This document shows, piece after piece, positions 21,482 through 30,811 of a DNA stretch of 64,000 bases. Under the pieces are notes generated by a model that worked only from the letters and a program-made list of their open reading frames with translations, made no database searches and had not been told where the DNA came from. The stretch spans positions 176,624,164 to 176,688,163 of the forward strand of contig BTPG01000001.1 of NCBI GenBank assembly GCA_036245525.1, in the 5' to 3' direction. The translations under genes were made by a program, and so were the position numbers. The DNA is from Semisulcospira habei (taxonomy: Eukaryota > Mollusca > Gastropoda > Semisulcospiridae). Position 1 is the first letter of the stretch. Every line of letters begins with the position of its first letter.

Positions 21482-22765
21482 TTAATATATGTGTCCACTG
21501 AGTCTGCTTTCTGCAATATTGAGTTGTGCGTCATATATCAGGTACAAATATATGTTTATGGCTGCAGCAGTTTCAACCTTCTTTTGTATCTGAATTGTTA
21601 TTCCATCACTACCGTTCTCGACAGTACGTCCTGACCCATGAAGATAATCGTCATCTGTACTACGAAGGTCTAGCCACAGTGCATATTTGTTTGTAAGGTA
21701 TTGTCCGATCCTAACATCAAACAGATGTAGATCTTTGCACGCAATGTTTGCAGGTTTATCTCTAATCCTTCCACCCGCAAAATACTTTGTGGTTTCGTCA
21801 TAGTGTTGATAAGGTAACATTCCTGAAGCGTACACTTGATTAGGGCGGCCTTCGATTGTGCAGGACAAATGTGTAATCTTTGGATTGTAGAATTTTTCTG
21901 AATCCCTTTTGTATGGACTCACCGGTTCAACAAACAACATAAGAATACCTTTCAGTGACCTAGCTGGTGTGTTCAAGTTTATGTTCCACATTGGGTCACT
22001 CTTGTCTTTGGGTATTAAACTATGTCTAATCACACGGTCATAATAAATTGGCAGTCTTGACTGGTATTGATTTTGAATGAGTCTGGCTAGTTCAGTGTGT
22101 GTGACAATTTCATATTCCAAGGAAATGTTAGAGATCTTATATGTTGCATCTGTGGCAGATGATTTTATAACTTTGGAGTAGTCATTGAAAGTTAGTTCAA
22201 AGCTCAGACGGTCATTCAGTGCCCCTTGATAATAAGGCAAATGTGCTGTTAGGATTTTAAACTCAAGTGGAATGTAAAATCTGGTTCCATATGTTTCTGC
22301 TATAATAACGTCATTGGCTGCTGACGTTGATTTATCTCCAGCATTGATTCGAAGTTTACCAACATTATCAGACTGTATGCCTTGGTAAATACGGTCTTCT
22401 CGTTCTTCTCTTGTGAGCCACAGGTCTTTGTAACAGTAAAATACATCTGAGTCATCAAGACTAAACACTTCCTGTCCTTCAAGTTTTACTTTAATAGTTC
22501 TAACAATTGCTCTGCCAAGATTGTCAACTAGTGTTCTGTTTACATCTGCGTCTGATGATAGTTCAATATTAAATGCTAGGTGTGCAGTGCCAGGAACAAT
22601 AACGTCACTGGGTCCTAGGTTTGGAAACTTGACTGTAAGTGTTTGGTTCTGGTCTATGGTACTTGGATTGTTTGTGATGACGATTGATTGTCTTATGCCC
22701 TTAACACCCAGAGGCTCACGTAGTTTTCTGTATGGGTCTAACTTTGATCCGTAAGACTGTGTCAT
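21482..22765 (-). CDS. MCP: Major capsid protein (double jelly-roll type, Polinton/adintovirus hexon)
   Basis: 427 aa from the ATG at 22763-22765, which follows TGCATAATAAAA-ATG and gives the MTQSYGSKLD start also present in element 2. The sequence is beta-rich. It contains features I associate with Polinton/adintovirus hexons: an early repeat-like TVKFPNLGPSDVIVPGTAHL strand region, KLREPLGVKGIRQSI, a central LEYEIVTHTELARLI segment, and CTIEGRPNQVYASGMLPYQH in the second barrel. Its position beside the packaging ATPase supports the call. The frame is open throughout, so this copy could make a capsid protein. The element 2 counterpart is broken by stops and a SINE. The jelly-roll fold itself is inferred, not shown. 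Confidence 0.88.
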   Translation of the reverse strand: MTQSYGSKLDPYRKLREPLGVKGIRQSIVITNNPSTIDQNQTLTVKFPNLGPSDVIVPGTAHLAFNIELSSDADVNRTLVDNLGRAIVRTIKVKLEGQEVFSLDDSDVFYCYKDLWLTREEREDRIYQGIQSDNVGKLRINAGDKSTSAANDVIIAETYGTRFYIPLEFKILTAHLPYYQGALNDRLSFELTFNDYSKVIKSSATDATYKISNISLEYEIVTHTELARLIQNQYQSRLPIYYDRVIRHSLIPKDKSDPMWNINLNTPARSLKGILMLFVEPVSPYKRDSEKFYNPKITHLSCTIEGRPNQVYASGMLPYQHYDETTKYFAGGRIRDKPANIACKDLHLFDVRIGQYLTNKYALWLDLRSTDDDYLHGSGRTVENGSDGITIQIQKKVETAAAINIYLYLIYDAQLNIAESRLSGHIY

Positions 22766-22805
22766 TTTTATTATGCACAATAAAAAATAATAAATTAATA
22801 AAACA
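22766..22805. promoter_or_regulatory. 40-bp bidirectional intergenic promoter between capsid and 411-aa genes
   Basis: The whole spacer between two divergent ATGs is 40 bp of A/T-rich sequence containing ATTATGCACAATAAAA and AATTAATAAAACA. The equivalent spacer in element 2 (61294-61333) has the same length and differs at one base, even though the flanking capsid gene there is dead. This suggests a compact shared control region. Confidence 0.6.
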
Positions 22806-24041
22806 ATGGCAGCGGGAGGATTTAATCATGAAGATTTTGAAATGGATGACATGCATGTCTCAGGTACCAGTATCACAGATATGACTGGAATGGTAACTAG
22901 TTCTAGTATGCATCACGAACTGCTAAAAGACAAAGTAAACTCATTTTATGACAGTGTTGGAGCGCGCCCAGATGTCTTGGATCCTAACCAGTTTGAATAC
23001 GAAAAAGGACATTTATTTGTAAATACAGACAGAGGGAAAATATATCTAACACATAAAAATAATCCTTCTAAGTTTAGAGCTTTAAGTACAATTAAAGGTG
23101 AAGTCGGTGGTAACTCTGGGTTGGCAAGATACCTTGGTATTGGTGGGTCTCCTGTCACGCCAAGACTGGTTAGTGTTCTTCACGACACGCAAACAAAGTT
23201 GCCAACAGGGCAAGAGATTGAAATGGCACCAGTAACAAGCCTACCAGAAATAGCAAACACAGTGATACAAGAAACCTCATTTACTGAAGGACAATTAAAT
23301 GATGCTATGAAAACAATAGATGATCCACCTTTGTCAATGAGGGAGATTATAGGGTTGGATAAATCACTGCAGACAATAAGAGGTGAGATGGTTAATAATG
23401 TTGCCAAACTGGGAGAGCTTGATAAACACATAGAACGTGAAAAAGAGAAACTGGCTACAGCAGACAATGGAAATCTTGACACAGAAATGAAAGAAAGAAT
23501 ACAACACAGATTAAATGATTTGCAGATAGAAAGATCAGGACGGTTAGAAACAATTAGTATTGGAAGACAAAAACTAAAAACCCAAGTTAACAGAATTAGA
23601 GAAACTATTCAGAAAATACTTCACGAAGACACTACTCTGGCTGAGAGACTAAAAACACTTTTCAGAGAACAGGGTATCACAATTGCTAGTTTAATTACAG
23701 CTCTTGGATTTATTATCAGTACTGCTGTGTTGGCTGTCTCCGGTAGTGGTGGGGGTGCAGCCCCGGCACCGGCACCACCAACCCCTGGCCCCCCGACTCC
23801 AACAGACTCAAAAGATTTACAGTCGTGGGTAAAGAAACAACTGTCTCACATATCAGACTTGCTTAAAAAATTGGCTGTGAAAGCAATGGTCGCTTTGCCT
23901 GGCATAATTGGCACTGTTGTCAGTTGGCTGATTACTACTACAGCAAAGGCAGTAGGGTTTATGGCAGAGCATGTGTGGGTATTTTTGGTGACAGTAGGAG
24001 GGTTGATGGTGGGTTATTTAATGAAACAGATAAAGAAGTAA
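22806..24041 (+). CDS. Polinton coiled-coil and membrane-active accessory protein, 411 aa
   Basis: Acidic N-terminus (FNHEDFEMDD), then a globular region with the conserved LARYLGIGGSPVTPRLV (about 107-123). A long charged coiled coil covers about 165-280 (LDKHIEREKEKLATADNGN... RIQHRLNDLQIERS). Next comes EDTTLAERLKTLFREQGITI, leading into a membrane segment (about 296-318), a Gly then Pro-rich linker (about 319-338), and a C-terminal region of amphipathic and hydrophobic helices (LLKKLAVKAMVALPGI, VWVFLVTVGGLMVGYL) ending in basic residues. I recall related proteins with the TLAERLKTLFREQGITI box from many animal Polintons. Possibly a virion-internal, membrane-disrupting protein (inference). 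Its 3' end overlaps the opposing gene by 24 bp. Intact in both elements. Confidence 0.8.
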   Translation: MAAGGFNHEDFEMDDMHVSGTSITDMTGMVTSSSMHHELLKDKVNSFYDSVGARPDVLDPNQFEYEKGHLFVNTDRGKIYLTHKNNPSKFRALSTIKGEVGGNSGLARYLGIGGSPVTPRLVSVLHDTQTKLPTGQEIEMAPVTSLPEIANTVIQETSFTEGQLNDAMKTIDDPPLSMREIIGLDKSLQTIRGEMVNNVAKLGELDKHIEREKEKLATADNGNLDTEMKERIQHRLNDLQIERSGRLETISIGRQKLKTQVNRIRETIQKILHEDTTLAERLKTLFREQGITIASLITALGFIISTAVLAVSGSGGGAAPAPAPPTPGPPTPTDSKDLQSWVKKQLSHISDLLKKLAVKAMVALPGIIGTVVSWLITTTAKAVGFMAEHVWVFLVTVGGLMVGYLMKQIKK

Positions 24042-25358
24042 TACCCCTAATCCTGTTAGACCTATTACCAATGCAGTTCTTTCTGACTCATGAGTGTCAG
24101 GGGTTGACTGTACTGGTTGTATGGGTGCCGGTGTTGGGGCCGGGGTTGGGGCCAGGGCCGGGGGTGTTACCGTCTGTAATGATTTTAACGGCTGTACGTG
24201 CGTGGTTGTTGCTCCTAAGTTTACAGATTGAGACCGAGTTTTTGACCAACACCTGCAACAATGATTTCATTATTATAATTTGTTATTGTTCCCATTTGGA
24301 GTTGAAGGTCAGATGGTAACATGTATAACCCGATTCCAACTACAAAGTCAACTTTTGATCTGGCATATCTGAGTACGTCTTGGTAGCGTTGTATGCTTGA
24401 TGGGAGATCAACTGATGAATTTACTGAATCTTCAAGATTTGCAAGAAACTGTTTTTGTGCTTCAAATTTACCACTTCCATTCAAAATGTTTGATTTTGTT
24501 AGTGATTGTGCTCCTAGTATACACCAGACATATGTTCTGATAGACTCATTGACGCGCTCGACTCCTGCTTGAGTAAACCCGTCAGATTTATCTAAAATAA
24601 ATGTGGTCCACGCATTAGACTGCTTTTGCTCTATTGATCCTAACCAGACTTGTGATTTTGATGAGAATGAATCAATCTAAAATAAATGTGGTCCACGCAT
24701 TAGACTGCTTTTGCTCTATTGATCCTAACCAGACTTGTGATTTTGATGAGAATGAAGTGTACCCAGGGTAGTAATCTTGTGGGTATTGTCTGTGACTCAT
24801 AGCATAATACAATGTACCCATGCCTTTGTGATCATCAAGTTTTTGTGTGAAGTCATACCGGGGACTGATGTTAAATTCATTACAGATGCGTTCAAACGCT
24901 TTCATATCCATGGGGTTGTTATACCTGTTGAAACTGGATTCAGTGGGCAGTGGTGTATGAAGTTCTGACAGTATACGTCTAAGCTGGTAATACACGTGGA
25001 AACGATACACAGACCTAATCAGTTTGTTTGAGTGATTCAAGTGGTCTGTAAATGAAACACCACAGCCTGTAGTTGAACATAGTATTGCAAAGTTGAGTTG
25101 GTTTTGAAACATCTGTAGTGGACTTGAAGACCACTTTCTTGCAGTAGAGTCATCTGTTATTGGAGGGTTTAGGTAATGGTCAAACGGATTCGGTACTTTG
25201 ACTTGAAATAGATCTTGTACGCTTGCGTCAGATACAGCTATGTCAAGCTGATTTAGTTGAATTATTTTCTGTTCATAAGTTGGTGCAACATTATATTTGG
25301 CATTCACATTAAATTGAAATGCGTTTGTAGTGGTAATGGTTGGTGATTTAAATTCCAT
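24018..25358 (-). pseudogene. Conserved Polinton protein with C-terminal membrane anchor, broken copy
   Basis: The start at 25358 (MEFKSPTITTTNAF) lies 24 bp from the divergent 236-aa gene. The N-terminal 200 residues are well conserved with element 2, including FQNQLNFAILCSTTGC, NHSNKLIRSVYRFH and DMKAFERICNEFNISP. The gene is damaged twice. An 85-bp tandem duplication (24591-24675 repeated from 24676) shifts the frame and gives a stop near 24672. A 4-bp loss near 24228 (compared with element 2) shifts the frame again before the Pro/Thr-rich linker and the final hydrophobic anchor. Unbroken, the protein would be roughly 420 aa. Function unknown. With its position in the structural half and a tail anchor, a minor virion protein is plausible. 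Confidence 0.8.
24591..24756. repeat. 85-bp tandem duplication inside the anchor-protein gene
   Basis: The segment starting TCTAAAATAAATGTGGTCCA occurs at 24591 and again at 24676, with no differences visible over about 80 bp and a junction ATCAA. Element 2 has a single copy. The lack of divergence between the repeats implies a recent event. The 85-bp length is not a multiple of three and disrupts the frame. Confidence 0.9.
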
Positions 25359-25382
25359 CCTTTTTTATATGAGATAATAAAA
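25359..25382. promoter_or_regulatory. 24-bp bidirectional intergenic promoter
   Basis: Two divergent genes are separated by CCTTTTTTATATGAGATAATAAAA only. The element 2 spacer (63785-63811) is the same apart from three added bases in the T run. It contains a TATAT core and the AATAAAA-ATG start context. Confidence 0.55.
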
Positions 25383-26093
25383 ATGTTTATTACCTTAACA
25401 AATCTTGACACAAGCAAACCAGTGTGGTTAACTAATGGGATTGATAATCAGGATGGTAGCAATGCTGTAGCTATCCATGAATTGTTCTACACAGTAAAAT
25501 GGTTTAATGTAGAGGATGATATATATAATAAAGTAAATTTAGATGGTAAGACTGAAGCTTTACCACCCGGGTATTATGACTTTTGTACTATAGCTGAATG
25601 GTTTCAAAGTAAATTTAAAATTAAAGCAACTTTAAATCCAGCTAACCTACTTGTTACATTAGAATTTTCCACACAAAATTGGTTAAGGATCTCAGATAGA
25701 TTTGCATATTTACTTGGATTTTATATTGACGAAGATTGGTATAGATCAGATGATTTAGGTGAAGCTATGACTGGTATTATAACAATGAAGACAAAAAGAC
25801 TTAAAATAACTGGAAAACGTCCTGTCAATTTGTCAGTACACACAGTGCTAAATGTTTATTTGAAAGAACTAAACACATCTGAGAATGTTCACAATGGAAA
25901 GCCTTCAACTTTGTTGAGATGCTTACCTACTGGAACTGCTCCGTATTGTGAAAGTGTAGTTGTTAGATTTCCTAATTTGCAGTTTAAGAAATTAGGTTCT
26001 AGTTTCTTTGAGTCACTGAGTATATCTGTAACTAATCAGGATGACAAACCAGTTCTTATGCATGATTTTAGTGTAGTGTTAGAAGTTAAATAA
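25383..26093 (+). CDS. Candidate minor capsid (penton-like) protein, 236 aa
   Basis: Beta-rich, no membrane segment. N-terminal MFITLTNLDTSKPVWLTNG, a middle YYDFCTIAEWFQSKFKIKAT, then a LLGFYIDEDW loop. The C-terminal third (VLNVYLKEL... LLRCLPTG... FESLSISVTNQDDKPV... FSVVLEVK) follows a pattern I associate with a conserved Polinton structural protein: an LR-x-(I/L)P box, then two strands with an N-x-D-x-KPV turn. Polintons need a penton-type single jelly-roll protein, and this and the next gene are the best candidates. The ATG at 25383 follows AATAAAA. The frame is open. In element 2 it is frameshifted at about 63960 near the window edge. Confidence 0.6.
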   Translation: MFITLTNLDTSKPVWLTNGIDNQDGSNAVAIHELFYTVKWFNVEDDIYNKVNLDGKTEALPPGYYDFCTIAEWFQSKFKIKATLNPANLLVTLEFSTQNWLRISDRFAYLLGFYIDEDWYRSDDLGEAMTGIITMKTKRLKITGKRPVNLSVHTVLNVYLKELNTSENVHNGKPSTLLRCLPTGTAPYCESVVVRFPNLQFKKLGSSFFESLSISVTNQDDKPVLMHDFSVVLEVK

Positions 26094-26113
26094 TTTTATT
26101 TTTGTTTATAAAA

Positions 26114-27325
26114 ATGAGTGGTCTTGGTCCGAAGCGAACAATCATACCAGTTGCGTGTCCAGTAACAGAGTTGAAAGATTTGGCAGACGTACAGGATTTT
26201 GAGAAGGAAGGGGAAATTGGAGAAATATATGGTTTTGAACTTGATTCAAATGGCATGTACAAGAGGAACGTAATTGTTGACATGAAAGACGGTGAAAAAC
26301 AGATTCCTAAACTTGGTCAGCTGCGTGATGTTACTGTACCTACTCCACCTGTAAATAATTCGCCCTACAACTTAATACATGTGGGTAGTAAGTGGGTGGT
26401 TTCACCTGTGCCTGTTCCACCACCCACAATTGACTGGGACATAAAGTTGGAATTTATTAGTCCTTATGTATACACTGATGACGAAGGTGCCTTAGTGTTT
26501 AGGAAGGTTGTTAACTCGGGGCCGCTTATTGTAAGTCTTGTTCCAAGTTTTGCCCCAGACAACAATAGCAGAGAAAAACTGAAAGTTGAAAATTATGAGA
26601 GACGGAGATATCTTCTTACAACTAGAAAGGGTAGATCAGATACTTCTGTTGTGTTTATGCCAGCAAGCTTAGTCGTGGCTAGAGAAGTGACAATAGTATT
26701 TGAAATTATCATGAAATCAGTAACTACTGCTAAAGAGGCTCAAATTGCACAGGTCCTGGTCAGCCCCACAGGGTGGGTTTTCCTCTCCATTCTGGGGCAT
26801 GTGTTTCTGTCTACCCTTTGTCCATTCACCTGTATTTGCCTTTTTAAAACTCTCCCTACTGTCTGCACTGCCTGTAGCTCTTGATATTGGATGTTTGTTG
26901 CTAAATGGTCTTGGCTTTATTTAGCCCCATGTGTTAGGTTTATTTAACGTGTTTGACCGGCTGGCGACATACATTCAATGTTCTGTTTATTTTTTTTTTT
27001 TTTTCACAAGCAGTGCAGGCACGTCCTGAGAAAGCCTTGTTGCTGTCGGGACGTTAAGCAATGTACAATCAATCAAATTGCACAGGGAATTAAACTTACA
27101 TGGGATGAAACAGTAACAGAATCAACAAAGGTCTTTATTGCTATTACAAAAAATAATGATGTTATTAATGTTTCGAGCAGTGTTCCAGCTGTCAAGGTGG
27201 TGGTCGACAAAACAACTTTTGTTCGTCTAACTTACATAAACCTTGAACACATTGATCTTGTTGCATTTTATTATGCCAGCAAATTGTATACTTTTGAAGA
27301 GTTGCAAAATGTAATTGCTGATTAA
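26114..27325 (+). pseudogene. Polinton protein of unknown function (~295 aa) interrupted by a SINE
   Basis: The ATG at 26114 (MSGLGPKRTI) follows TATAAAA. The product is beta-rich with Pro-rich turns (VSPVPVPPPTIDWDIKLEF). It has FISPYVYTDDEGALVFRKV and, after the SINE, a segment with TKVFIAITKNNDV and LEHIDLVAFYYASKLYTF. A 5'-truncated SINE (26753-27072) lies in the coding region, flanked by CAAATTGCACAG on both sides. This shifts or stops the frame, so the product is cut to about 210 native residues plus foreign sequence. Otherwise the frame on both sides is clean, so the insertion is probably recent. Another candidate for a small structural protein. Confidence 0.75.
26753..27072 (+). mobile_element. 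SINE copy 3, 5'-truncated, inside element 1
   Basis: Begins GTCCTGGTCAGCCCCACAGG and ends TCGGGACGTTAAGCAATGTACAATCAA. The 12-bp target-site duplication CAAATTGCACAG is exact at 26741-26752 and 27074-27085, typical of LINE-machinery insertion. Proves that the SINE moved after the Polinton was in place. Confidence 0.92.
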
Positions 27326-27354
27326 ATAAAAAAAAAATATTTGTCAATAAAAAA

Positions 27355-28041
27355 ATGGTAAACTTCTATCCGCAACTACCGACGCTTGAGCCGACTGAAA
27401 CAAATGTGACGACTAAAACAACACTTGCGCCTGATACACATATGCCAATTGCTTCAGATAAAACATTACAGGCAGATGCATTCAGATTAAATAATATTAC
27501 AGAAGCTTTGAAATATTTGGAGAGTGAGGAGGCGAAATACTCACGGTGCAAAAGACGGTATAAGTCAGTATTTAATTCTGTTCAAAACACTTCTATGGCT
27601 ATTGGTGCAGTTTCAGCTTCATGTTCTGTAGGGGGTATCGTTCTGTTCGCCACAGGAATTGGGAGTTTGGCTGGAATAGCAGTTGAGGCTGTTAGCGTTG
27701 CTACATGCCTGGCTTGTTTTGGTTTGGAGGCCTTGAACAAGAGGTTTCACACAAAATTACAGAAACATGAAGCATTGAGTACACTTGCTGGTGCAAAGCT
27801 GAGCAGTATGAAACTTATTATCAGTAAGGCATTGAACGATAATTTTATTGATGACGAAGAATTTAAGCGGGTCCAGGATGATTTAAATAACTACAAGAAA
27901 CAAAAATCTGAAATACAGAATAAGATGCGTAGTCAATCTCCTGTGAATGTTGAAGAACTTAAGGCCAGTTTTTTAGAGATGGGGAAAAAGATCGGTGTTC
28001 AGGAAACCACAGAAAAACTACACAATCTTTTAAACAAATAA
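27355..28041 (+). CDS. Polinton membrane protein with hydrophobic hairpin, 228 aa
   Basis: N-terminal Thr-rich region, then helical. There is a Lys/Arg-rich segment (SRCKRRYKSVFNSVQ), two adjacent hydrophobic segments at about residues 84-104 and 106-122 (SCSVGGIVLFATGIGSLAGI; VEAVSVATCLACFGLEAL) and a long charged helical C-terminus with coiled-coil character (KLQKHEALSTLAGAKLSSMK, then DDEEFKRVQDDLNNYKKQK). Starts ATG 27355 after TCAATAAAAAA. The stop is in AAATAAAAAT. I recall similar hairpin proteins from cnidarian and mollusc Polintons. Function unknown; membrane insertion during entry or virion assembly is possible. Frame is intact. Confidence 0.75.
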   Translation: MVNFYPQLPTLEPTETNVTTKTTLAPDTHMPIASDKTLQADAFRLNNITEALKYLESEEAKYSRCKRRYKSVFNSVQNTSMAIGAVSASCSVGGIVLFATGIGSLAGIAVEAVSVATCLACFGLEALNKRFHTKLQKHEALSTLAGAKLSSMKLIISKALNDNFIDDEEFKRVQDDLNNYKKQKSEIQNKMRSQSPVNVEELKASFLEMGKKIGVQETTEKLHNLLNK

Positions 28042-28215
28042 AAATCAGATTTGGTAATCGTTTATTAATGACATACACTTCACAGAAAAATGACATGCCA
28101 CCTAACTATTTAACCCCATCAGCACCACCACCACCACCTGACTATTACTAAAAAAAAGTTTTTTCATTGTCCTTGTATCTTGACAAATCTGTCCGAGTAA
28201 GTTGTGACTTAAGTT

Positions 28216-28281
28216 GTGACTTGAGTCAAGAACTTACAATTTGTTATGTTTAAGTTCTTATAAGTTCTTGACTTAAGTCAC
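28216..28281. repeat. Inverted repeat around GTGACTTGAGTCAAGAACTTA
   Basis: GTGACTTGAGTCAAGAACTT at about 28216 is matched by AAGTTCTTGACTTAAGTCAC ending at about 28281, with a ~22-bp spacer. Two further AAGTTGTGACTT units precede it. Could be a terminator-like hairpin after the last gene, or chance in an AT-rich stretch. Confidence 0.5.
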
Positions 28282-28539
28282 TTAATAACTAATTATAGGT
28301 TCTTAAAAGGTTACCTGTAAAGTTATTTGTCAGTTATAATTGACTTTGGAAAATTTGTTATCAAGTATTTGTAGGTAACTTAAATAATTTGTTATCAAGT
28401 GCATATAGCAATAGTGTTTTTTTTTTTTTGTGTGTGTGTGTGGCTATTATTTAAATAACTATGTTTTGGGGGGTATTGGCACAGAGGCAATGAAAAAAAA
28501 ATGTTCTTGGAATCTTATATTTTATATCTCTAACACACA

Positions 28540-29010
28540 TATAATATACACGCACACAAACAAACACACACGCACGCAAACACGGATGCACATACACATA
28601 TAAACACATGCATACACGCACGCAAACACACACGCACACATGCACGCAAACACACACACACACATACATACACACGCATTCACACAAACACTCACACACA
28701 CATACAGACACGTACACACGCATACACACACACACACATGCACTCATACACACACGCACGCATTCACACAGACGAACACACGCACATATGCACTCATACA
28801 CACACGCACGCACGCATACATACATACATACATACATACGCACGCATTCACACAGACGAACACACACACGGACGCACGCACACGCTGTCACAAACATGCG
28901 CTCATGCATACAAACACTCACACGCACACGCACTCACACACACATGCACGCACGCATGCACTCACACATACCTACAAACACACACACGCATAGACAAACA
29001 GACAAACAAA
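28540..29010. repeat. Compound CA/ACGC/ATAC microsatellite
   Basis: Nearly 470 bp of CACACA mixed with ACGCACGC, CATACATA and CACACAGACGAACA units. The two blocks with CACGCACGCATTCACACAGACGAACACA are repeated near 28753 and 28838. Frames on both strands are artefacts (Cys/Val or His/Thr repeats). Confidence 0.85.
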
Positions 29011-29126
29011 CACAAAATCTTTATTCTGCATGAATATTGTAGACTCGTCCACAAAACACCGCGGGCCGTATGACACGCGATACACAACCTGTGTACTCAA
29101 ATCGACACTGTGCACTTCGTCCCGTC

Positions 29127-29398
29127 ACTAAGGCTCTACGTCATGTGTTTACGTTAGATACCTGTCCCCCAGTGGGGGACGAATCGCTAAGGACATACGT
29201 CATGTGTTTACGTTAGATACCTGTCCCCCAGTGGGGGACGAATCGCTAAGGACATACGTCATGTGTTTACGTTAGATACCTGTCCCCCAGTGGGGGACGA
29301 ATCGCTAAGGACATACGTCATGTGTTTACGTTAGATACCTGTCCCCCAGTGGGGGACGAATCGCTAAGGACATACGTCATGTGTTTACGTTAGATACC
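29127..29398. repeat. 59-bp tandem repeat, about 4.5 units, each with a palindrome
   Basis: CGTCATGTGTTTACGTTAGA starts at 29139, 29198, 29257, 29316 and 29375, an exact 59-bp period. The units appear identical except at the edges. Each full unit holds the perfect palindrome-like GTCCCCCAGTGGGGGAC. The identity of the copies points to recent expansion or gene conversion. It lies about 1.5 kb inside the right end of the Polinton. Confidence 0.95.
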
Positions 29399-29719
29399 AC
29401 GATATGAAGGCTTGACTAGGGCGCTGAGTGATTTATAAATCAATTATTAAGATACAATGCAAAAAAACACATTTCTTTGACAGCGTGCTACAAGTGGGCT
29501 GACCAGGGTGCCGTTTTGTAAATCAATTATTCAGATACAAAGCCAAAATCATCTTTCTTTGCCAGTGTGCTACAGGTATACCCCACCGTCTGTCTTGTTA
29601 CTAAAACCTATGTAAAATCTGTTTTCAATTCACTTGCAAAAAGCAAGCTACTTGCATGAGCGCGGCGAAAACACCTCACACTTGGTCCATAACATTTGGA
29701 ATAATACAAACATAAAAAG

Positions 29720-30060
29720 CATGGTTACGGGCCGTTAAGGCCACGCCAGAGCCTTTGTGCAACGTGACAACACAAACAACAAATAAGATTATGGTCCTCC
29801 AGAGCCTTTTTGTTCAATTTCAGTTCTGAACAAGGTTACGGACCGTTTAAAACAAAAGGTTACGAGCATTTAAAGCCGCGCCAGAGCCTTTGTTTTAAAC
29901 AGCAATATTATGGTTCTTTTGGTCGTGCCAAAAACTTTTGTTCAAATTTCAGTACTGAACAAGTTTATGAACCGTTCAAAACAGTAGGTTACGGGCCTTT
30001 AAGCCACGCCAGAGCCTTTGCACAAACAAAACAAACAAACAATAAACAAGGTTACAGACC
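29720..30060. repeat. Degenerate ~135-bp repeats (GGTTACGGGCC...GCCACGCCAGAGCCTTTG)
   Basis: The motif pair GGTTACGGGCCGTTAA/GCCACGCCAGAGCCTTTG occurs at about 29723, 29857 and 29991 with intervening TTCAGTTCTGAACAAG segments (29820 and 29952). It is interspersed with A/C-rich spacers. The 143-aa frame across it is repeat-derived. Confidence 0.7.
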
Positions 30061-30811
30061 AGCGTTAGGGTTTTTTCCAAAAATCGGCTATTTCCTGTAT
30101 TTTCAGCATTTGTTCAATTTGCTTCCGCAAACTGTACACCTTTCGGAAAGACAGTGGGGTACCCTCGTAGCAGCCTGGCTAGAACACACAGTTTCTTTTC
30201 GTATTTTCTGTATATATAAGTTATGGATTTCGGCACCCTAGATTAGCCACTCTCCATAGCAGATTGAACTTAGCGCAATCCAGACTAACCGCGAGGCCTG
30301 TCAGTCTTGTTTCTAAATGTGACAAATCAGTTAAACAGGCAATGAACTATCGATCTTACCGTCGTATATATTGGCAAGATTTATCAATCACTGAATATCA
30401 CCTCTGAGAATCAAGTCAGTCCTCAAATCACGTCTGTCTCCTTCAAAGCCCGCTTAACAGAAAGAACAGACCGGCTTGGTGTTTACAAACTAACATGTGA
30501 CCGTTGCCAGGAGCCGACGGCGGTTAGTGCGTGGTCATGTCTAAGGGAAGTAACTGTGTTTGTCGTTTTGCTTTATAACCAAACGTTACATCCCTTTTGT
30601 CTGTGCTATCGGAAATACCTGTAATTGGCTAAGTAATCAATAAACTACGCGTTGCAAAATGAACACACTTACATAATCGATGGATTAATTAACTCAAGTG
30701 TTAACCCCCTGATGGTAACTACTCTGCTGAGAGGTACATAAAATGGTGATTGTTCAAATAATAATGCAGTGGCGTGTTCAGTAGCGGACGGAAATTTAGA
30801 CAAACATGCCG

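Larger units (their letters stand above)
28042..30811. other. Gene-poor right arm of element 1
   Basis: About 2.8 kb between the last gene and the right inverted repeat without a convincing gene. It holds, in order, a palindrome at 28216-28281, a CA/CACGCA microsatellite (28540-29010), a 59-bp tandem repeat (29127-29398) and degenerate 135-bp repeats (29720-30060). The rest is unique. Element 1 therefore has a strongly lopsided layout, since its left arm is only 181 bp. Confidence 0.7.

Noticed and set aside
14382..28041. Interpretation as a bacterial or phage segment
   Set aside because: PolB, packaging ATPase and jelly-roll capsid also occur in phages, but the DDE integrase with chromo-like tail, the animal LINE flanks and SINE insertions identify a eukaryotic Polinton.
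28451..29073. Several 70-160-aa frames across the CA microsatellite
   Set aside because: Cys/Val or His/Thr periodicity is a direct result of the dinucleotide repeat; all frames are open for the same reason.
29127..29398. Possible CRISPR-like array
   Set aside because: The 59-bp units are directly adjacent with no variable spacers, the context is eukaryotic and there are no cas genes. A plain tandem repeat.
29810..30241. 143-aa open frame in the right arm of element 1
   Set aside because: Consists largely of the ~135-bp degenerate DNA repeat, has no good start context and no match in the element's gene pattern.
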